Shown here: piece by piece, positions 43,418-51,725 of the stretch | Position numbering within the stretch: position 1 is the first letter of the stretch | Layout of the letters: every line of letters starts with the position of its first letter | Source: an uncultured Eubacterium sp. | Lineage (GTDB): Bacteria; Bacillota_A; Clostridia; Lachnospirales; Lachnospiraceae | Direction of reading: 5' to 3' | DNA: 64,000 nt | Assembly (NCBI GenBank): GCA_910589045.1 | Contig: CAJUSH010000008.1 | Span: forward strand, 1-64,000 | The notes under the pieces: model-generated | The model's database searches: none | What the model was told of the DNA's origin: nothing | What the model saw: the letters and a program-made list of their open reading frames with translations, nothing else | Position numbers and translations under genes: made by a program

Positions 43418-43897
43418 TTAAATCGTCAGCTCGTTTTCCTGCCGCAGCTCATATGCCTTCAAAATAAGATGCGATAACGCGGCGGCGATAACGGTAACAA
43501 TACTGCTTAGAAAGATGCCGAATATAAGGATCACCAGTGCTCCGGTTTTCATCCAGCCTCCAAATGCCAGAAACAACAAACCGGCAAACCACTCGATCGC
43601 CAGAAAAAATGCAAGGCGGCTGATCGAGGTAAACGCATCCGCATTTTCCTTTGAAAAGGAATTATCCAGCCCGATCTGCCTGCAAACCTGCCAGAAATGA
43701 TATAAAATAGCATAGCACGGAGCCGCGATCAACAGTGCATAAGCAAGCCCCGGATAAAACAAAAATGCAAGCTCCGGATAATGCTGCTTTGCAATGACCG
43801 CAAGGATCGGGGCGATCACGAAGAAAAATACGATGCCCATCACCGCCAGCAATACGCTTACTGCCTTTAACCACCTGGAGATTTCTGATTGTGTCAT
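43418..43897 (-). CDS. DUF2975 membrane protein
   Basis: A 159-residue protein with four membrane helices, ending in a charged tail (AYELRQENELTI). The pattern PCYAILYHFWQVCRQIGLDN-SFSKENA followed by a long helical pair is typical of DUF2975, which is nearly always paired with a YozG-like regulator; the pair is thought to form a membrane-linked regulatory unit. GAAAGGAAAAA precedes the ATG at 43897. Confidence 0.88.
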   Translation of the reverse strand: MTQSEISRWLKAVSVLLAVMGIVFFFVIAPILAVIAKQHYPELAFLFYPGLAYALLIAAPCYAILYHFWQVCRQIGLDNSFSKENADAFTSISRLAFFLAIEWFAGLLFLAFGGWMKTGALVILIFGIFLSSIVTVIAAALSHLILKAYELRQENELTI

Positions 43898-43973
43898 ATT
43901 TTTTCCTTTCTTCGATCAGCGGTACCATTCTGATCTTTCCTGGATTTTACCATAATAAAAAACGAAATGCAAT

Positions 43974-44002
43974 ATAAATTTATCGTAAATCAATAAATTT
44001 AT
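43974..44002. promoter_or_regulatory. Two copies of the palindrome ATAAATTTAT, candidate operators
   Basis: The perfect 10-bp palindrome ATAAATTTAT occurs at 43974-43983 and 43993-44002, 19 bases apart centre to centre, just upstream of the DUF2975 gene on its own strand. Spacing of about two helical turns suits cooperative binding of a dimeric regulator such as the YozG-like protein next door. Confidence 0.45.
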
Positions 44003-44096
44003 AGTGAAATACAGCAATATGCACAGAAAATCAATGCGTGACGTATGTCATCCCGATTCCGGTTCAGCGATACCTTTGTTCATCTTTTTTGTCGGC

Positions 44097-44543
44097 TCAG
44101 CAAAGCTGTTCGGAATCCAGGATAATCGTGAAGGGACCGTCATTGACCAGCTCGACCTTCATATCCGCGCCAAATACGCCGGTCTGCACCGGAAATTCCT
44201 GGCTGCATTTTTCGATAATATATTCATACAATTCATTTGCAAGCGCGGGCTTCCCAGCCTTTGTGAAGGAGGGACGGTTGCCCTTCTTACAGTCCGCATA
44301 AAGCGTGAACTGGCTCACTAGCAGCAGGCTTCCCTTCACATCCTCCAAAGAGAGATTTGTCTTTCCCTGCGCATCCTCAAAAATGCGAAGTCCAAGCAGC
44401 TTTTTTACGAGCTTATCCGCAATTTCTCTGGTATCGTCCTCCGCCACGCCGATGAGTACCAAAAATCCTCTTTCAATGCTTCCGGTTACCTGATGATCTA
44501 CCGTAACACATGCACGGCTGACCTTTTGCACTACAAATTTCAT
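44097..44543 (-). CDS. dtd: D-aminoacyl-tRNA deacylase
   Basis: A 148-residue DTD that hydrolyses D-amino acids from mischarged tRNAs (D-Tyr-tRNA and others). Family signatures: MKFVVQKVSRACVTVD at the N-terminus, LLVSQFTLYADCKKGNRPSF and VNDGPFTIILDS. ATG at 44543 has GGGTGAG behind it; an upstream in-frame start would add 19 basic residues not seen in the family. It stands alone. Confidence 0.95.
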   Translation of the reverse strand: MKFVVQKVSRACVTVDHQVTGSIERGFLVLIGVAEDDTREIADKLVKKLLGLRIFEDAQGKTNLSLEDVKGSLLLVSQFTLYADCKKGNRPSFTKAGKPALANELYEYIIEKCSQEFPVQTGVFGADMKVELVNDGPFTIILDSEQLC

Positions 44544-44757
44544 CTTTTTTCTCACCCTTTGACAGCTTTCAGGTTTTCCCTTTCCTGCCACCTTTCTCAA
44601 AAATTATGTATCTTTCTATAGAAAAAACGGTTCAAAACAGTTAAAATAGAACCGGGCGCCGAGAACACACGCTCCTTACGGCAATCTGTCTCAACGTCAA
44701 TAGTATAAATGTTTTGCCGGATAAGTGCAATTCGATTTACAAAAAAGGAGTTTCCCA

Positions 44758-45819
44758 TTGAAAGAAAAAGCATATCATGAAAAAGTAAACATAACAAATG
44801 CAGTCCGGCTTCGGGAGCAGCTTCAGCTCCTGCCAAAGTTCTGCCGCGAATATTTTGTAGGCATTGAGCCGACGACCTCTTCCCGGACCCGGCTCGCCTA
44901 TTCCTATGACCTTGGCATCTTTTTTGAATATATCCACGACAACAATCCGGTTTACAAAAAAATGCCTATGACCGACTACCCTCTCTCCCTTCTCGATGAG
45001 GTGACGGCACTCGATATCGAAGAATATCTCTCCTACCTGAAGTATTATGAAAAAAACGGTGTGGAGCACACGAATGACGAGCGGGGACTCGCCAGGAAGC
45101 TTGCGAGTCTGCGCAGTCTCTACAACTATTTTTTTAAAAAGGAGCTGATTGAGAAAAACCCCCCTGCCCTCGTGTCAACGCCGAAGATTCATGAAAAAAA
45201 CATAACCCGGCTTGATATTGACGAGGTTGCTCTTCTGCTGGATCAGGTGGAATCCGGGGAAAAGCTGACCGAACGTCAGCGAAAATACCATGAACAGACA
45301 AAAACAAGAGATCTTGCGATGATGACACTGATGCTCGGCACAGGAATTCGTGTATCGGAATGTGTCGGGCTGGATATCGATGATCTGGATTTTAAAAACA
45401 ACGGGATCAAGATTCACCGCAAGGGCGGCGCGGAGGTTGTTGTATATTTCAGCGACGAGGTGGCGGATGCACTGCTGGATTATCTGGAAGAACGGGAAAG
45501 CATCGAAGCTGCCGAGGGCCACGGCAATGCCCTCTTTCTCTCCATGCAGCGCAAAAGGATTCAGGTGCGCTCCGTAGAAAATCTGGTAAAAAAATATTCC
45601 AGACTCGTCACAACCGTCAAAAACATCACGCCCCATAAGCTACGCAGCACCTATGGCACGACACTCTATCAGGAAACGGGGGACATCTATCTCGTTGCGG
45701 ATGTGCTGGGCCACAAGGATGTCAATACAACGCGCCGTCACTATGCGGCACAGGCGGACGAGCGCCGCCGCATGGCAGGACGCGTCGTACAGCTAAGGGA
45801 CAAGCCGATGGACGAGTGA
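44758..45819 (+). CDS. Tyrosine recombinase (XerC/D-like)
   Basis: A 353-residue tyrosine recombinase. N-terminal SAM-like core-binding domain; catalytic residues visible as the Arg in GTGIRVSE, the Lys in IHRKGG, the His/Arg pair in HKLRSTYG, the second His in GHKDVNTT and the Tyr in RRHYAA. Start TTG 44758 is 8 bases behind AAAGGAG. It is a chromosomal group member without an obvious attachment site or element around it, and it precedes the lexA locus; a housekeeping or unknown recombination role is more likely than phage integration. Confidence 0.88.
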   Translation: MKEKAYHEKVNITNAVRLREQLQLLPKFCREYFVGIEPTTSSRTRLAYSYDLGIFFEYIHDNNPVYKKMPMTDYPLSLLDEVTALDIEEYLSYLKYYEKNGVEHTNDERGLARKLASLRSLYNYFFKKELIEKNPPALVSTPKIHEKNITRLDIDEVALLLDQVESGEKLTERQRKYHEQTKTRDLAMMTLMLGTGIRVSECVGLDIDDLDFKNNGIKIHRKGGAEVVVYFSDEVADALLDYLEERESIEAAEGHGNALFLSMQRKRIQVRSVENLVKKYSRLVTTVKNITPHKLRSTYGTTLYQETGDIYLVADVLGHKDVNTTRRHYAAQADERRRMAGRVVQLRDKPMDE

Positions 45820-45827
45820 GATGCGGA

Positions 45828-46157
45828 TCACATCATGGATGTGACGGGAACCAGAAGATAGAAGCCTGCCTGGATGCGGTCGGACGACAAACCGTTTAAC
45901 ACCTTCAGCTCTTCCACAAATACCGCGATATCTTTACTGCCACGGTATTTCTGCGCAATGCTCCAGAGGGAATCGCCGCAGGAAATGAGTACACACTCAT
46001 AGGTTGTATGCGTTTCAATCTGAGCCGCCCGTGCCCGCTTCGCAGTCGCGAGCGTATTCAGTGCAAACACAACGAGCAGAATCACGATCAGTATACCGGC
46101 CAGAAAAACCATTCTTTTAATAAAAGGTGTACGTATGATACGCCGCATCGTTCTCAT
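45828..46157 (-). CDS. YneA-like LysM division inhibitor
   Basis: A 109-residue protein: short basic start (MRTMRRIIRTPFIKR), one membrane helix at about 17-38 (MVFLAGILIVILLVVFALNT) and an extracytoplasmic LysM domain (VLISCGDSLWSIAQKYRGSK). Divergent from lexA and under shared SOS boxes, exactly like Bacillus yneA, which stops septation during DNA damage. The start ATG 46157 has a near-ideal GGAGGAAGG; the longer open frame upstream lacks one. Sequence identity to YneA cannot be measured here. Confidence 0.85.
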   Translation of the reverse strand: MRTMRRIIRTPFIKRMVFLAGILIVILLVVFALNTLATAKRARAAQIETHTTYECVLISCGDSLWSIAQKYRGSKDIAVFVEELKVLNGLSSDRIQAGFYLLVPVTSMM

Positions 46158-46202
46158 TTGTTCCTTCCTCCACATCTTTGCTTTCCGGCTCCGAACAGAT
46201 TT

Positions 46203-46298
46203 AAACATTTGTTCGGAACAATCGTTCTTTTATGAATATAACATCCGAACAATTGTTTGTCAAGCAAAAAACAAACATATATTCCGAAAATTTGTTTG
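46203..46298. promoter_or_regulatory. Cluster of LexA (SOS) boxes between yneA-like and lexA
   Basis: Using the Bacillus consensus CGAAC-n4-GTTCG: AAACatttGTTC at 46203-46214, a perfect GAACaatcGTTC at 46216-46227, GAACaattGTTT at 46247-46258 and CGAAAatttGTTTG at 46285-46298; a weaker AAACatatATTC is at 46273-46284. They lie between the divergent starts, so both genes should be LexA-repressed, and lexA autoregulated. Confidence 0.85.
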
Positions 46299-46383
46299 CT
46301 TTTTATATTTGTTTGTGATATACTTGGAATGGAACAATTTATGAACGAACTGGCACACAGGCCATTTAGCAGGAGGATATGAT

Positions 46384-47001
46384 ATGTCTACCAAGAAAAT
46401 CAGTGACAAGCAGCGTGAGATTTTAGAATACATTAAGCATGAGATTTTGCAGCGCGGCTATCCGCCGGCTGTCCGTGAGATCTGCGAGGCAGTGCATCTC
46501 AAATCCACCTCATCGGTACATTCGCACTTAGAAACGCTTGAAAAAAACGGCTACATCCGCCGCGATCCTACGAAGCCCCGGGCGATCGAGATTCTGGATG
46601 ACGAATTTAACCTGACGCGGCGTGAGGTTGTGAATGTACCCATCATCGGACAGGTTGCCGCCGGAGCGCCGATCCTGGCGGAACAGAACATTCTGGACTA
46701 CTTCCCGATTCCCGTAGAGTATATGCCTAACTCCGAGAGCTTCATGTTAAAGGTGAAGGGTGAGAGCATGATCAATGCAGGGATTTTAAACGGTGACACC
46801 GTTCTCGTACAGCGGCAGTCCACGGCGAAAAACGGTGAGATGGTCGTGGCATTGCTCGACGATTCCGCCACGGTAAAAACCTTTTATAAGGAAGACGGAC
46901 ATTACCGTCTCCAGCCGGAAAACGACACGATGAGCCCGATCATCGTGGAGGATTGTGAGATTCTCGGCAAGGTATTCGGCGTACTTCGCTTCTTACAGTA
47001 A
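46384..47001 (+). CDS. lexA: LexA repressor
   Basis: A 205-residue LexA: N-terminal winged helix (SDKQREILEYIKHEILQRGY, LKSTSSVHSHLETLEKNGYI), self-cleavage site Ala-Gly in VAAGAP (about residue 90), catalytic Ser in VKGESMINAG and Lys in DDSATVKTFYKE. RecA-activated autoproteolysis would release the SOS genes. GCAGGAGG precedes ATG 46384. Confidence 0.96.
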   Translation: MSTKKISDKQREILEYIKHEILQRGYPPAVREICEAVHLKSTSSVHSHLETLEKNGYIRRDPTKPRAIEILDDEFNLTRREVVNVPIIGQVAAGAPILAEQNILDYFPIPVEYMPNSESFMLKVKGESMINAGILNGDTVLVQRQSTAKNGEMVVALLDDSATVKTFYKEDGHYRLQPENDTMSPIIVEDCEILGKVFGVLRFLQ

Positions 47002-47060
47002 AGACAGGCTTTGCCGAACTTCGCACGCTTCAAGTTGATTCACTTTCATTCAGCCTTAAT

Positions 47061-47080
47061 GCCCCTCACCCCTGAGGGGC
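47061..47080. other. Strong GC hairpin after lexA
   Basis: GCCCCTCA (47061-47068) and TGAGGGGC (47073-47080) form an 8-bp stem with a CCCC loop. There is no T-run, so it would be a weak terminator for lexA at best. Confidence 0.45.
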
Positions 47081-47082
47081 GG

Positions 47083-47605
47083 ATTGCGCGCTGTATTCCT
47101 TATACTTTTCCGGAAAATCGCTGCCACATCAATCGCTTAGAGCAATTTCCTTCGGACTGCATGAAGCACGATTCACCAAAACAGCTGCCTCCACGCGATC
47201 CCGTACCCCCGGTGCGGGCTGACTGCACAGTAGGCGGATGGCATCCGCCGCAAACAAAAGCAGCAGCACGGCGGTGAAAAGCAGTCTTTGCCTGGGCGTG
47301 ATTTTACTGTAAAAGCCGATGAAGCTTTCTGTTAATCGAAGAAAAATATGCATTCATGCACATCATATCCCCACAAAATGATGCCTTCATACCGCCGCCC
47401 GCACGTAAAGAAAGGGTGAACTGCCCAAGCGCCTGTGCGTCAGCCACCTCCTGCTCCGGGGTAACGAGAAAGGCAGAGTCCTTCGTGTAAATGCTGTTGA
47501 CGCTGATATATCATTTAACCATAACATCTTTTTATCCGGAAACGAAAATATAAAGAGCATGACTCCGACAATAACCGGAAGGTCAAACAGACTCGTCCCG
47601 TGCAC
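47083..47605 (-). pseudogene. Decayed minus-strand coding remnants, family not recognised
   Basis: Three protein-like pieces lie in different minus-strand frames: MHGTSLFDLPVIVGVMLFIF (47605 downward), a piece beginning VNSIYTKDSAFLVTPEQEVA near 47510, and a 74-residue frame at 47129-47353 with a membrane segment (RLLFTAVLLLLFAADAIRLL). None has a clear ribosome site and the frames do not join, so they look like fragments of one or more membrane-associated genes broken by frameshifts. I could not identify the family. The forward-strand frames here are weaker. Confidence 0.3.
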
Positions 47606-47647
47606 CCCATATAAAGGAACCCTGAAGTAAAAACAATAACGTTATAT

Positions 47648-48727
47648 TTAATTGCGCAAGGAGCCGTAGCCGTAGATCTTATCCCGGATCTCTTGCATCC
47701 GGTAGTCCAGTGATTCGATGGAATCCGCGCATTCCTTTAACTGCAGCTCAATCTCACCGGTGCCGCCGATATCCTTTTTGTATTTCAGCTTGTGCTCCAG
47801 GCTCGCCCAGAAATCCATCGCGATGGTGCGGAACTGTACCTCTGCCTTCATGTACTTTTTCTCCTCCGGCAGGAACACGGGGACGCTTAAAATCAGATGA
47901 AGGCTCCGGTATCCATTCACCTTTGGTGTCTGTATGTAATCCTTTTTCCTAAGCAGGATAATATCGTCCTGCTTAATCAAAAGCTCCGCCAGTCGGTAAA
48001 TGTCATCCGGAAAGGAACAGATCACACGGATACCCGCCACATCCGTAAGGTTTTCCTGAATGCTCTCCACCGTCGCAGGGAAACCCTTTTTTTCAAGCTT
48101 CGTGTAAATGCTCTCCGGTGATTTTAACCTACACTTGATGGACTCGAAGGGGTTGCGCTTGTACTCCTCGGAAAACATGTCGCTAAGCACATGGAGCCGT
48201 GATTCCACCTCGCGCATGACCGAGCGATACTCTACCATAAGCTTGTGAAAGGATTTCGCCTCCGAAAGCTTCTTGGCCTGCATCTGTATGATCTCCAGCT
48301 GCTTCTGCAATGTCTCCTCCTGCTCACACACCTTCTGCTGGAGTGCATTTTTGCAGTTGAACAGGTCGATGGTATTCTTAACCCGGTTTCGGACGATTGA
48401 GGTCTCAAAGGGCTTGTGGATAAAATCCGACGCGCCCAGCTCAAAGCATTGATTTTCAATCTCAACGGCGTGCTCCCCGCTGATGATGAGCACCGGCATG
48501 TGCTCCATGAGGTCTTTTTTCCGCAGCTCTTCAATCACGGCAAAGCCATCCATCTCCGGCATCCGCAGATCCAGCAAAAGCGCCGCGATCTCATCCTTGC
48601 ACCGCTGTATTTTCTGAAGCGCCGCTTTTCCGTTTTTTGCCGTTTCTACCGCATATTCATCCTCCAAGATACTACGCAGAAGCTCGCGGTTCAACTCTGC
48701 GTCATCCACAATCAATATCTTTTGCAT
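47648..48727 (-). CDS. Response regulator fused to a (p)ppGpp synthetase
   Basis: A 359-residue fusion. Residues 1-120: receiver domain (KILIVDDAELNRELL, acidic pair 8-9, phospho-acceptor Asp53 in LLLDLRMPEMDG, conserved Lys105 in IHKPF). Residues 125-195: coiled coil (QQKVCEQEETLQKQLEIIQ). Residues 195-320: RelA/SpoT synthetase domain of the small alarmone synthetase type, with RLKSPESIYTKLEKKG, the catalytic Asp229 in DVAGIRVI, NGYRSLHLIL, the Glu in AEVQFRT and WASLEHKLKYKK. No hydrolase domain and no TGS/ACT. All synthetase motifs are intact. No histidine kinase gene lies nearby. Confidence 0.93.
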   Translation of the reverse strand: MQKILIVDDAELNRELLRSILEDEYAVETAKNGKAALQKIQRCKDEIAALLLDLRMPEMDGFAVIEELRKKDLMEHMPVLIISGEHAVEIENQCFELGASDFIHKPFETSIVRNRVKNTIDLFNCKNALQQKVCEQEETLQKQLEIIQMQAKKLSEAKSFHKLMVEYRSVMREVESRLHVLSDMFSEEYKRNPFESIKCRLKSPESIYTKLEKKGFPATVESIQENLTDVAGIRVICSFPDDIYRLAELLIKQDDIILLRKKDYIQTPKVNGYRSLHLILSVPVFLPEEKKYMKAEVQFRTIAMDFWASLEHKLKYKKDIGGTGEIELQLKECADSIESLDYRMQEIRDKIYGYGSLRN

Positions 48728-48815
48728 TTTCTCATTTTACCTTAATCCAGTTTCTTAATATACTTACGCATCTGCGGAAGCAGGCGCTCCATATCCTTTC
48801 ACATTGCAAACCCTA

Positions 48816-48831
48816 TGCTCCCCGGGGAGCA
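48816..48831. other. 16-bp perfect palindrome
   Basis: TGCTCCCCGGGGAGCA is a perfect palindrome, lying in the gap between the nucleotidyltransferase 3' end and the response regulator gene start. As RNA it could fold as a GCTCC stem with a CCGG loop, a possible terminator without a T-run. Confidence 0.4.
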
Positions 48832-48884
48832 GCTCCCGCTCCCGCTGTGTCATTATACCCGCACAGCCTCTTTGCCGGTCGGTG

Positions 48885-49796
48885 TCATACATGCCCCTCC
48901 CACAAATATTCCGGATAGATGCCTTCCTGCCGCATCCGCCCAAGCGCGGCCTGCACGAGCGGCTTATCCGCCTGATAGGTAACGCCGTACCACTGTTCCT
49001 CCACCGGAAGGACGCGCACACGTATACGCTCCTCCGCCAGCAGCCTTCCCACCTCCACAGGCAGGTAATATTCGCTTTTTTGGGGATTATGTAACATCTC
49101 TTCCGATAAAAAGCGCCGCAGCCCCTCATCCAGTGCGCTAAAAATATCCGGCGTGAAGCCCCACATGTTCATGGACACGATTGTATCCGGCTCAAAAACC
49201 GTTCCCTCACAGCAGATATTGCCATTCTGCCTTCCAATGGAGGTATGCTCTTCCACGGACAGGAGACAGCCGTCTTTTGTCCGGCAGATCCCCCGCGCAA
49301 CGGTTCCGTTCTCACTGAGGGTCCGATCCAGCCGAAAGCCCGCCATCGCATAGGATGCCGTCTCTTTCGCGGGAAGCCCGCTTAAATAGTCAAACATCTG
49401 CGCATAAGCATCCATACCATAGTAATCATCCGCATTGATGGCCACAAAAGGCGCATCCACCCGTTCTCGGCAGCACCACACGGCGTGTCCGGTGCCGAGG
49501 GGCTTTTGCCGGCCCTCCGGAAGCGTGAAGCCCTCCGGGAGATTTTTCATATCCTGGTAGACGTAGCTTACGTCCATGGATGCAGTCATGCGCTTCCCGA
49601 TCCGCTCATGGAAATCGGCCTGGTTTTCCTCGCGGATAATAAAAAAAACGGTCTCAAAGCCTGCCCTTTTTGCATCGAAAACAGCATAGTCAATCAGACA
49701 ATGACCATGCTCATCCATTGCATCAAGCTGTTTGAGACCGCCGTAACGGCTGCCGAGTCCGGCCGCCATTATGACCAAAACAGGTGTTTTCTTCAT
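48885..49796 (-). CDS. Sugar-phosphate nucleotidyltransferase-like protein
   Basis: A 303-residue NTP-transferase fold: the nucleotide loop VIMAAGLGSRYGGLKQLD at residues 7-24, KPLGTGHAVWCC, VAINADDYYGMDAY (metal-binding Asp) and a later NMWGFTPDIF. It resembles the single-domain sugar nucleotidyltransferases such as GalU/RmlA relatives; sugar and nucleotide cannot be told. It is the last gene of the rplU-obg-nadD-rsfS run, 12 bases behind rsfS. Confidence 0.85.
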   Translation of the reverse strand: MKKTPVLVIMAAGLGSRYGGLKQLDAMDEHGHCLIDYAVFDAKRAGFETVFFIIREENQADFHERIGKRMTASMDVSYVYQDMKNLPEGFTLPEGRQKPLGTGHAVWCCRERVDAPFVAINADDYYGMDAYAQMFDYLSGLPAKETASYAMAGFRLDRTLSENGTVARGICRTKDGCLLSVEEHTSIGRQNGNICCEGTVFEPDTIVSMNMWGFTPDIFSALDEGLRRFLSEEMLHNPQKSEYYLPVEVGRLLAEERIRVRVLPVEEQWYGVTYQADKPLVQAALGRMRQEGIYPEYLWEGHV

Positions 49797-49808
49797 AGTC
49801 GTACCTCT

Positions 49809-50159
49809 CTACAATTCATCGGGAGATACCTCTTTCCCGTCCGTCCAAATGCGCTCCAGATCATAAAAAAGCCGATCCTCTTTGGAAAAAACGTGAACGA
49901 TGATATCCGTGTAGTCCATCAGAATCCATGTGGAATTGCGGTTTCCCTCCGTCTGCTTTAACTGACAGCCCGCCTTCGCAAGCGCCTCATCCACCGCATC
50001 ACACATCGCCTGAAGCTGATTCTGGTTTGTCCCGTCCGCGATGATAAAATAGTCTGCCATCGGAGAAATGCCGCTGATATCAATGATCTTGATATTCCCG
50101 CCCTTTTTGTCTGTCAGCGCGTCATATGCAATCCTTGCAAACCTTGCACTCTCTGTCAT
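49809..50159 (-). CDS. rsfS: Ribosomal silencing factor RsfS
   Basis: A 116-residue RsfS, which binds L14 and keeps 50S from joining 30S during starvation. Family blocks: ALTDKKGGNIKIIDISGISP, ADYFIIADGTNQNQLQAMCD and WILMDYTDIIVHVFSKEDRLF. It lies 30 bases behind yqeK, the typical obg-nadD-yqeK-rsfS arrangement. Confidence 0.95.
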   Translation of the reverse strand: MTESARFARIAYDALTDKKGGNIKIIDISGISPMADYFIIADGTNQNQLQAMCDAVDEALAKAGCQLKQTEGNRNSTWILMDYTDIIVHVFSKEDRLFYDLERIWTDGKEVSPDEL

Positions 50160-50189
50160 GTACCATTTCCTCCTTTTTTCGATGTTTTA

Positions 50190-50762
50190 TTACAATTCAT
50201 ACATATAATAATCATAGGTCTCTTTTGTCATCGGGTCAACCATCTTTGGCGAATCTTTCAGATATTTTAACGTATCGCCCAGGATCATCCGACAGGCCTC
50301 ATCCATATTCTCAAATGCCGCACGCCGGATGCTGTCAAGATTTCCCGCACGATCCCTGTGTGGCTCAATGTAATCCGCAATAAAAATAATCTGCTGCAGC
50401 GGCTCCATCGCAGGTGCACCCGTCGTGTGGCTTGCGATGGCGTGGCACACCGCGTCATCGTCAACCCCGTATTTTTCCTTTGCCAGCACCGCCCCAAGAC
50501 GCGCGTGGATGAGCGCCGTATTTTTCTTCTCAATATCCGCAAGATGAACGCCGTACTTTTTGCACAGCGCCATCTTCTTATCATCAGAATAACATTTTGC
50601 GCAGTCATGTAACAGTCCTGCAAGCAGTGCCCTTTGCATATCCACGCCATGGCGCATGGCGAGGGCCGCCGCCGTGTACATGACACCTAACGTATGCTCA
50701 TAGCGGTATTCATCCAGCTTCTTTTTCATCTTATGCTGGAGCTTCAAAATTTTTTCATCCAT
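50190..50762 (-). CDS. yqeK: YqeK-like HD hydrolase (Ap4A hydrolase)
   Basis: A 190-residue HD-domain protein; HD in LLHDCAKCYSDDKK near residue 49, with early His in YEHTLGVMYTAAAL and later IASHTTGAPAM. YqeK enzymes are bis(5'-nucleosyl)-tetraphosphatases that split Ap4A symmetrically. It sits between nadD and rsfS as in other Firmicutes. Confidence 0.92.
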   Translation of the reverse strand: MDEKILKLQHKMKKKLDEYRYEHTLGVMYTAAALAMRHGVDMQRALLAGLLHDCAKCYSDDKKMALCKKYGVHLADIEKKNTALIHARLGAVLAKEKYGVDDDAVCHAIASHTTGAPAMEPLQQIIFIADYIEPHRDRAGNLDSIRRAAFENMDEACRMILGDTLKYLKDSPKMVDPMTKETYDYYMYEL

Positions 50763-50791
50763 GGTTCATCCTCCGAAATCGTTTTGAATCG

Positions 50792-51403
50792 TTACCGTTT
50801 CTCCTTGTATAATTCATGCTCTTCAATATAAGCGCGCACCGCCTCCGGCACCTGATAGCGGATTGTCCTTCCCGCGCAGATACGCTCCCGCAGGCCGCTG
50901 GAGCTGACCGCAAGATCCGGCGTCTCAATGAGCCGCACGTCCGCGTTGAAAAGCTGCTTAAGCTCACGGGCATAGCCTGACAGATGCTCACGGTCACAGT
51001 CCGCGCGCACCGCCGCCACAAGCACCGCATACCGGCATATAAGCTCCGGGTGATACCACGTCTTAAAATCCCGCAGCGAATCCCCGCCCATAATGAAAAA
51101 AAGCGCATCCTCCGGAGACCTTGCATGCAGCTCCTGCAGTGTCAGGTACGAATAGCTGACGCGCGCTTCCAAAAGCTCGCAGTCATCCGCGACAAAGGCT
51201 TCATTGTCCGCGATGGCGAGCCTGATCATGTTCAACCGGTGGCTCCCGTATGCAATGTGTTCATTCCTTTTATGGGGCGGCGCTCCGTTTGGGATGAAGC
51301 GTACTTCATCTAGTTCAATCTGCTCACGGGCATTCTCCGCGATCAGGAGGTGCCCGTTATGGACAGGGTTAAACGTGCCGCCCATGATACCGATCCGTTT
51401 CAT
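50792..51403 (-). CDS. nadD: Nicotinate-nucleotide adenylyltransferase NadD
   Basis: A 203-residue enzyme that forms NaAD from NaMN and ATP in NAD synthesis. Nucleotidyl motif GGTFNPVHNGHLLIA with HNGH at about residues 16-19, NGAPPHKR, MGGDSLRDFKTW and the second motif VSSSGLRERICAGR. Operon spacing of 11 bases from yhbY. Confidence 0.95.
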   Translation of the reverse strand: MKRIGIMGGTFNPVHNGHLLIAENAREQIELDEVRFIPNGAPPHKRNEHIAYGSHRLNMIRLAIADNEAFVADDCELLEARVSYSYLTLQELHARSPEDALFFIMGGDSLRDFKTWYHPELICRYAVLVAAVRADCDREHLSGYARELKQLFNADVRLIETPDLAVSSSGLRERICAGRTIRYQVPEAVRAYIEEHELYKEKR

Positions 51404-51414
51404 CCGCGTATCCC

Positions 51415-51711
51415 CTATTTCGGAAGTACAATTTTCGGGTGCTTTTTATTCGGGCGATACAAAACAATCTTTTTGCCGATAACGATCACCACGTTTGAGC
51501 GCGTGCGCTCCGCCATCAGCTCCGCCAGCTCCCTCGGGTCATCCATACAGTTTTTGAGTACGGATATTTTAATCAGCTCCCGCTTTTCCAAGGCATCGCT
51601 GACAGCCTGTACCATCTGCGGCGTAACCGAGGATTTCCCGATCTGAAAAATCGCATCCTCCGTGCTCGCAAGCCCCTTTAAATAGGAGCGCTGTTTACTC
51701 GTAAATTCCAT
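51415..51711 (-). CDS. yhbY: Ribosome assembly RNA-binding protein YhbY
   Basis: A 98-residue CRM-domain protein (MEFTSKQRSYLKGLASTEDA, IFQIGKSSVTPQMVQAVSDA, VIGKKIVLYRPNKKHPKIVL). CRM proteins of this kind associate with pre-50S particles. ATG 51711 follows GGAGGAAG; an in-frame TTG four codons earlier is unlikely to be used. Confidence 0.93.
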   Translation of the reverse strand: MEFTSKQRSYLKGLASTEDAIFQIGKSSVTPQMVQAVSDALEKRELIKISVLKNCMDDPRELAELMAERTRSNVVIVIGKKIVLYRPNKKHPKIVLPK

Positions 51712-51725
51712 CGCTTCCTCCAACT

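Noticed and set aside
44758..45819. Phage or integrative-element integrase
   Set aside because: The gene is flanked by core genes (dtd, yneA-like, lexA), with no tRNA, attachment repeat or element genes around it.
47011..47277. An 88-residue forward frame after lexA
   Set aside because: It spans the GC hairpin, has no ribosome site and its composition is not protein-like.
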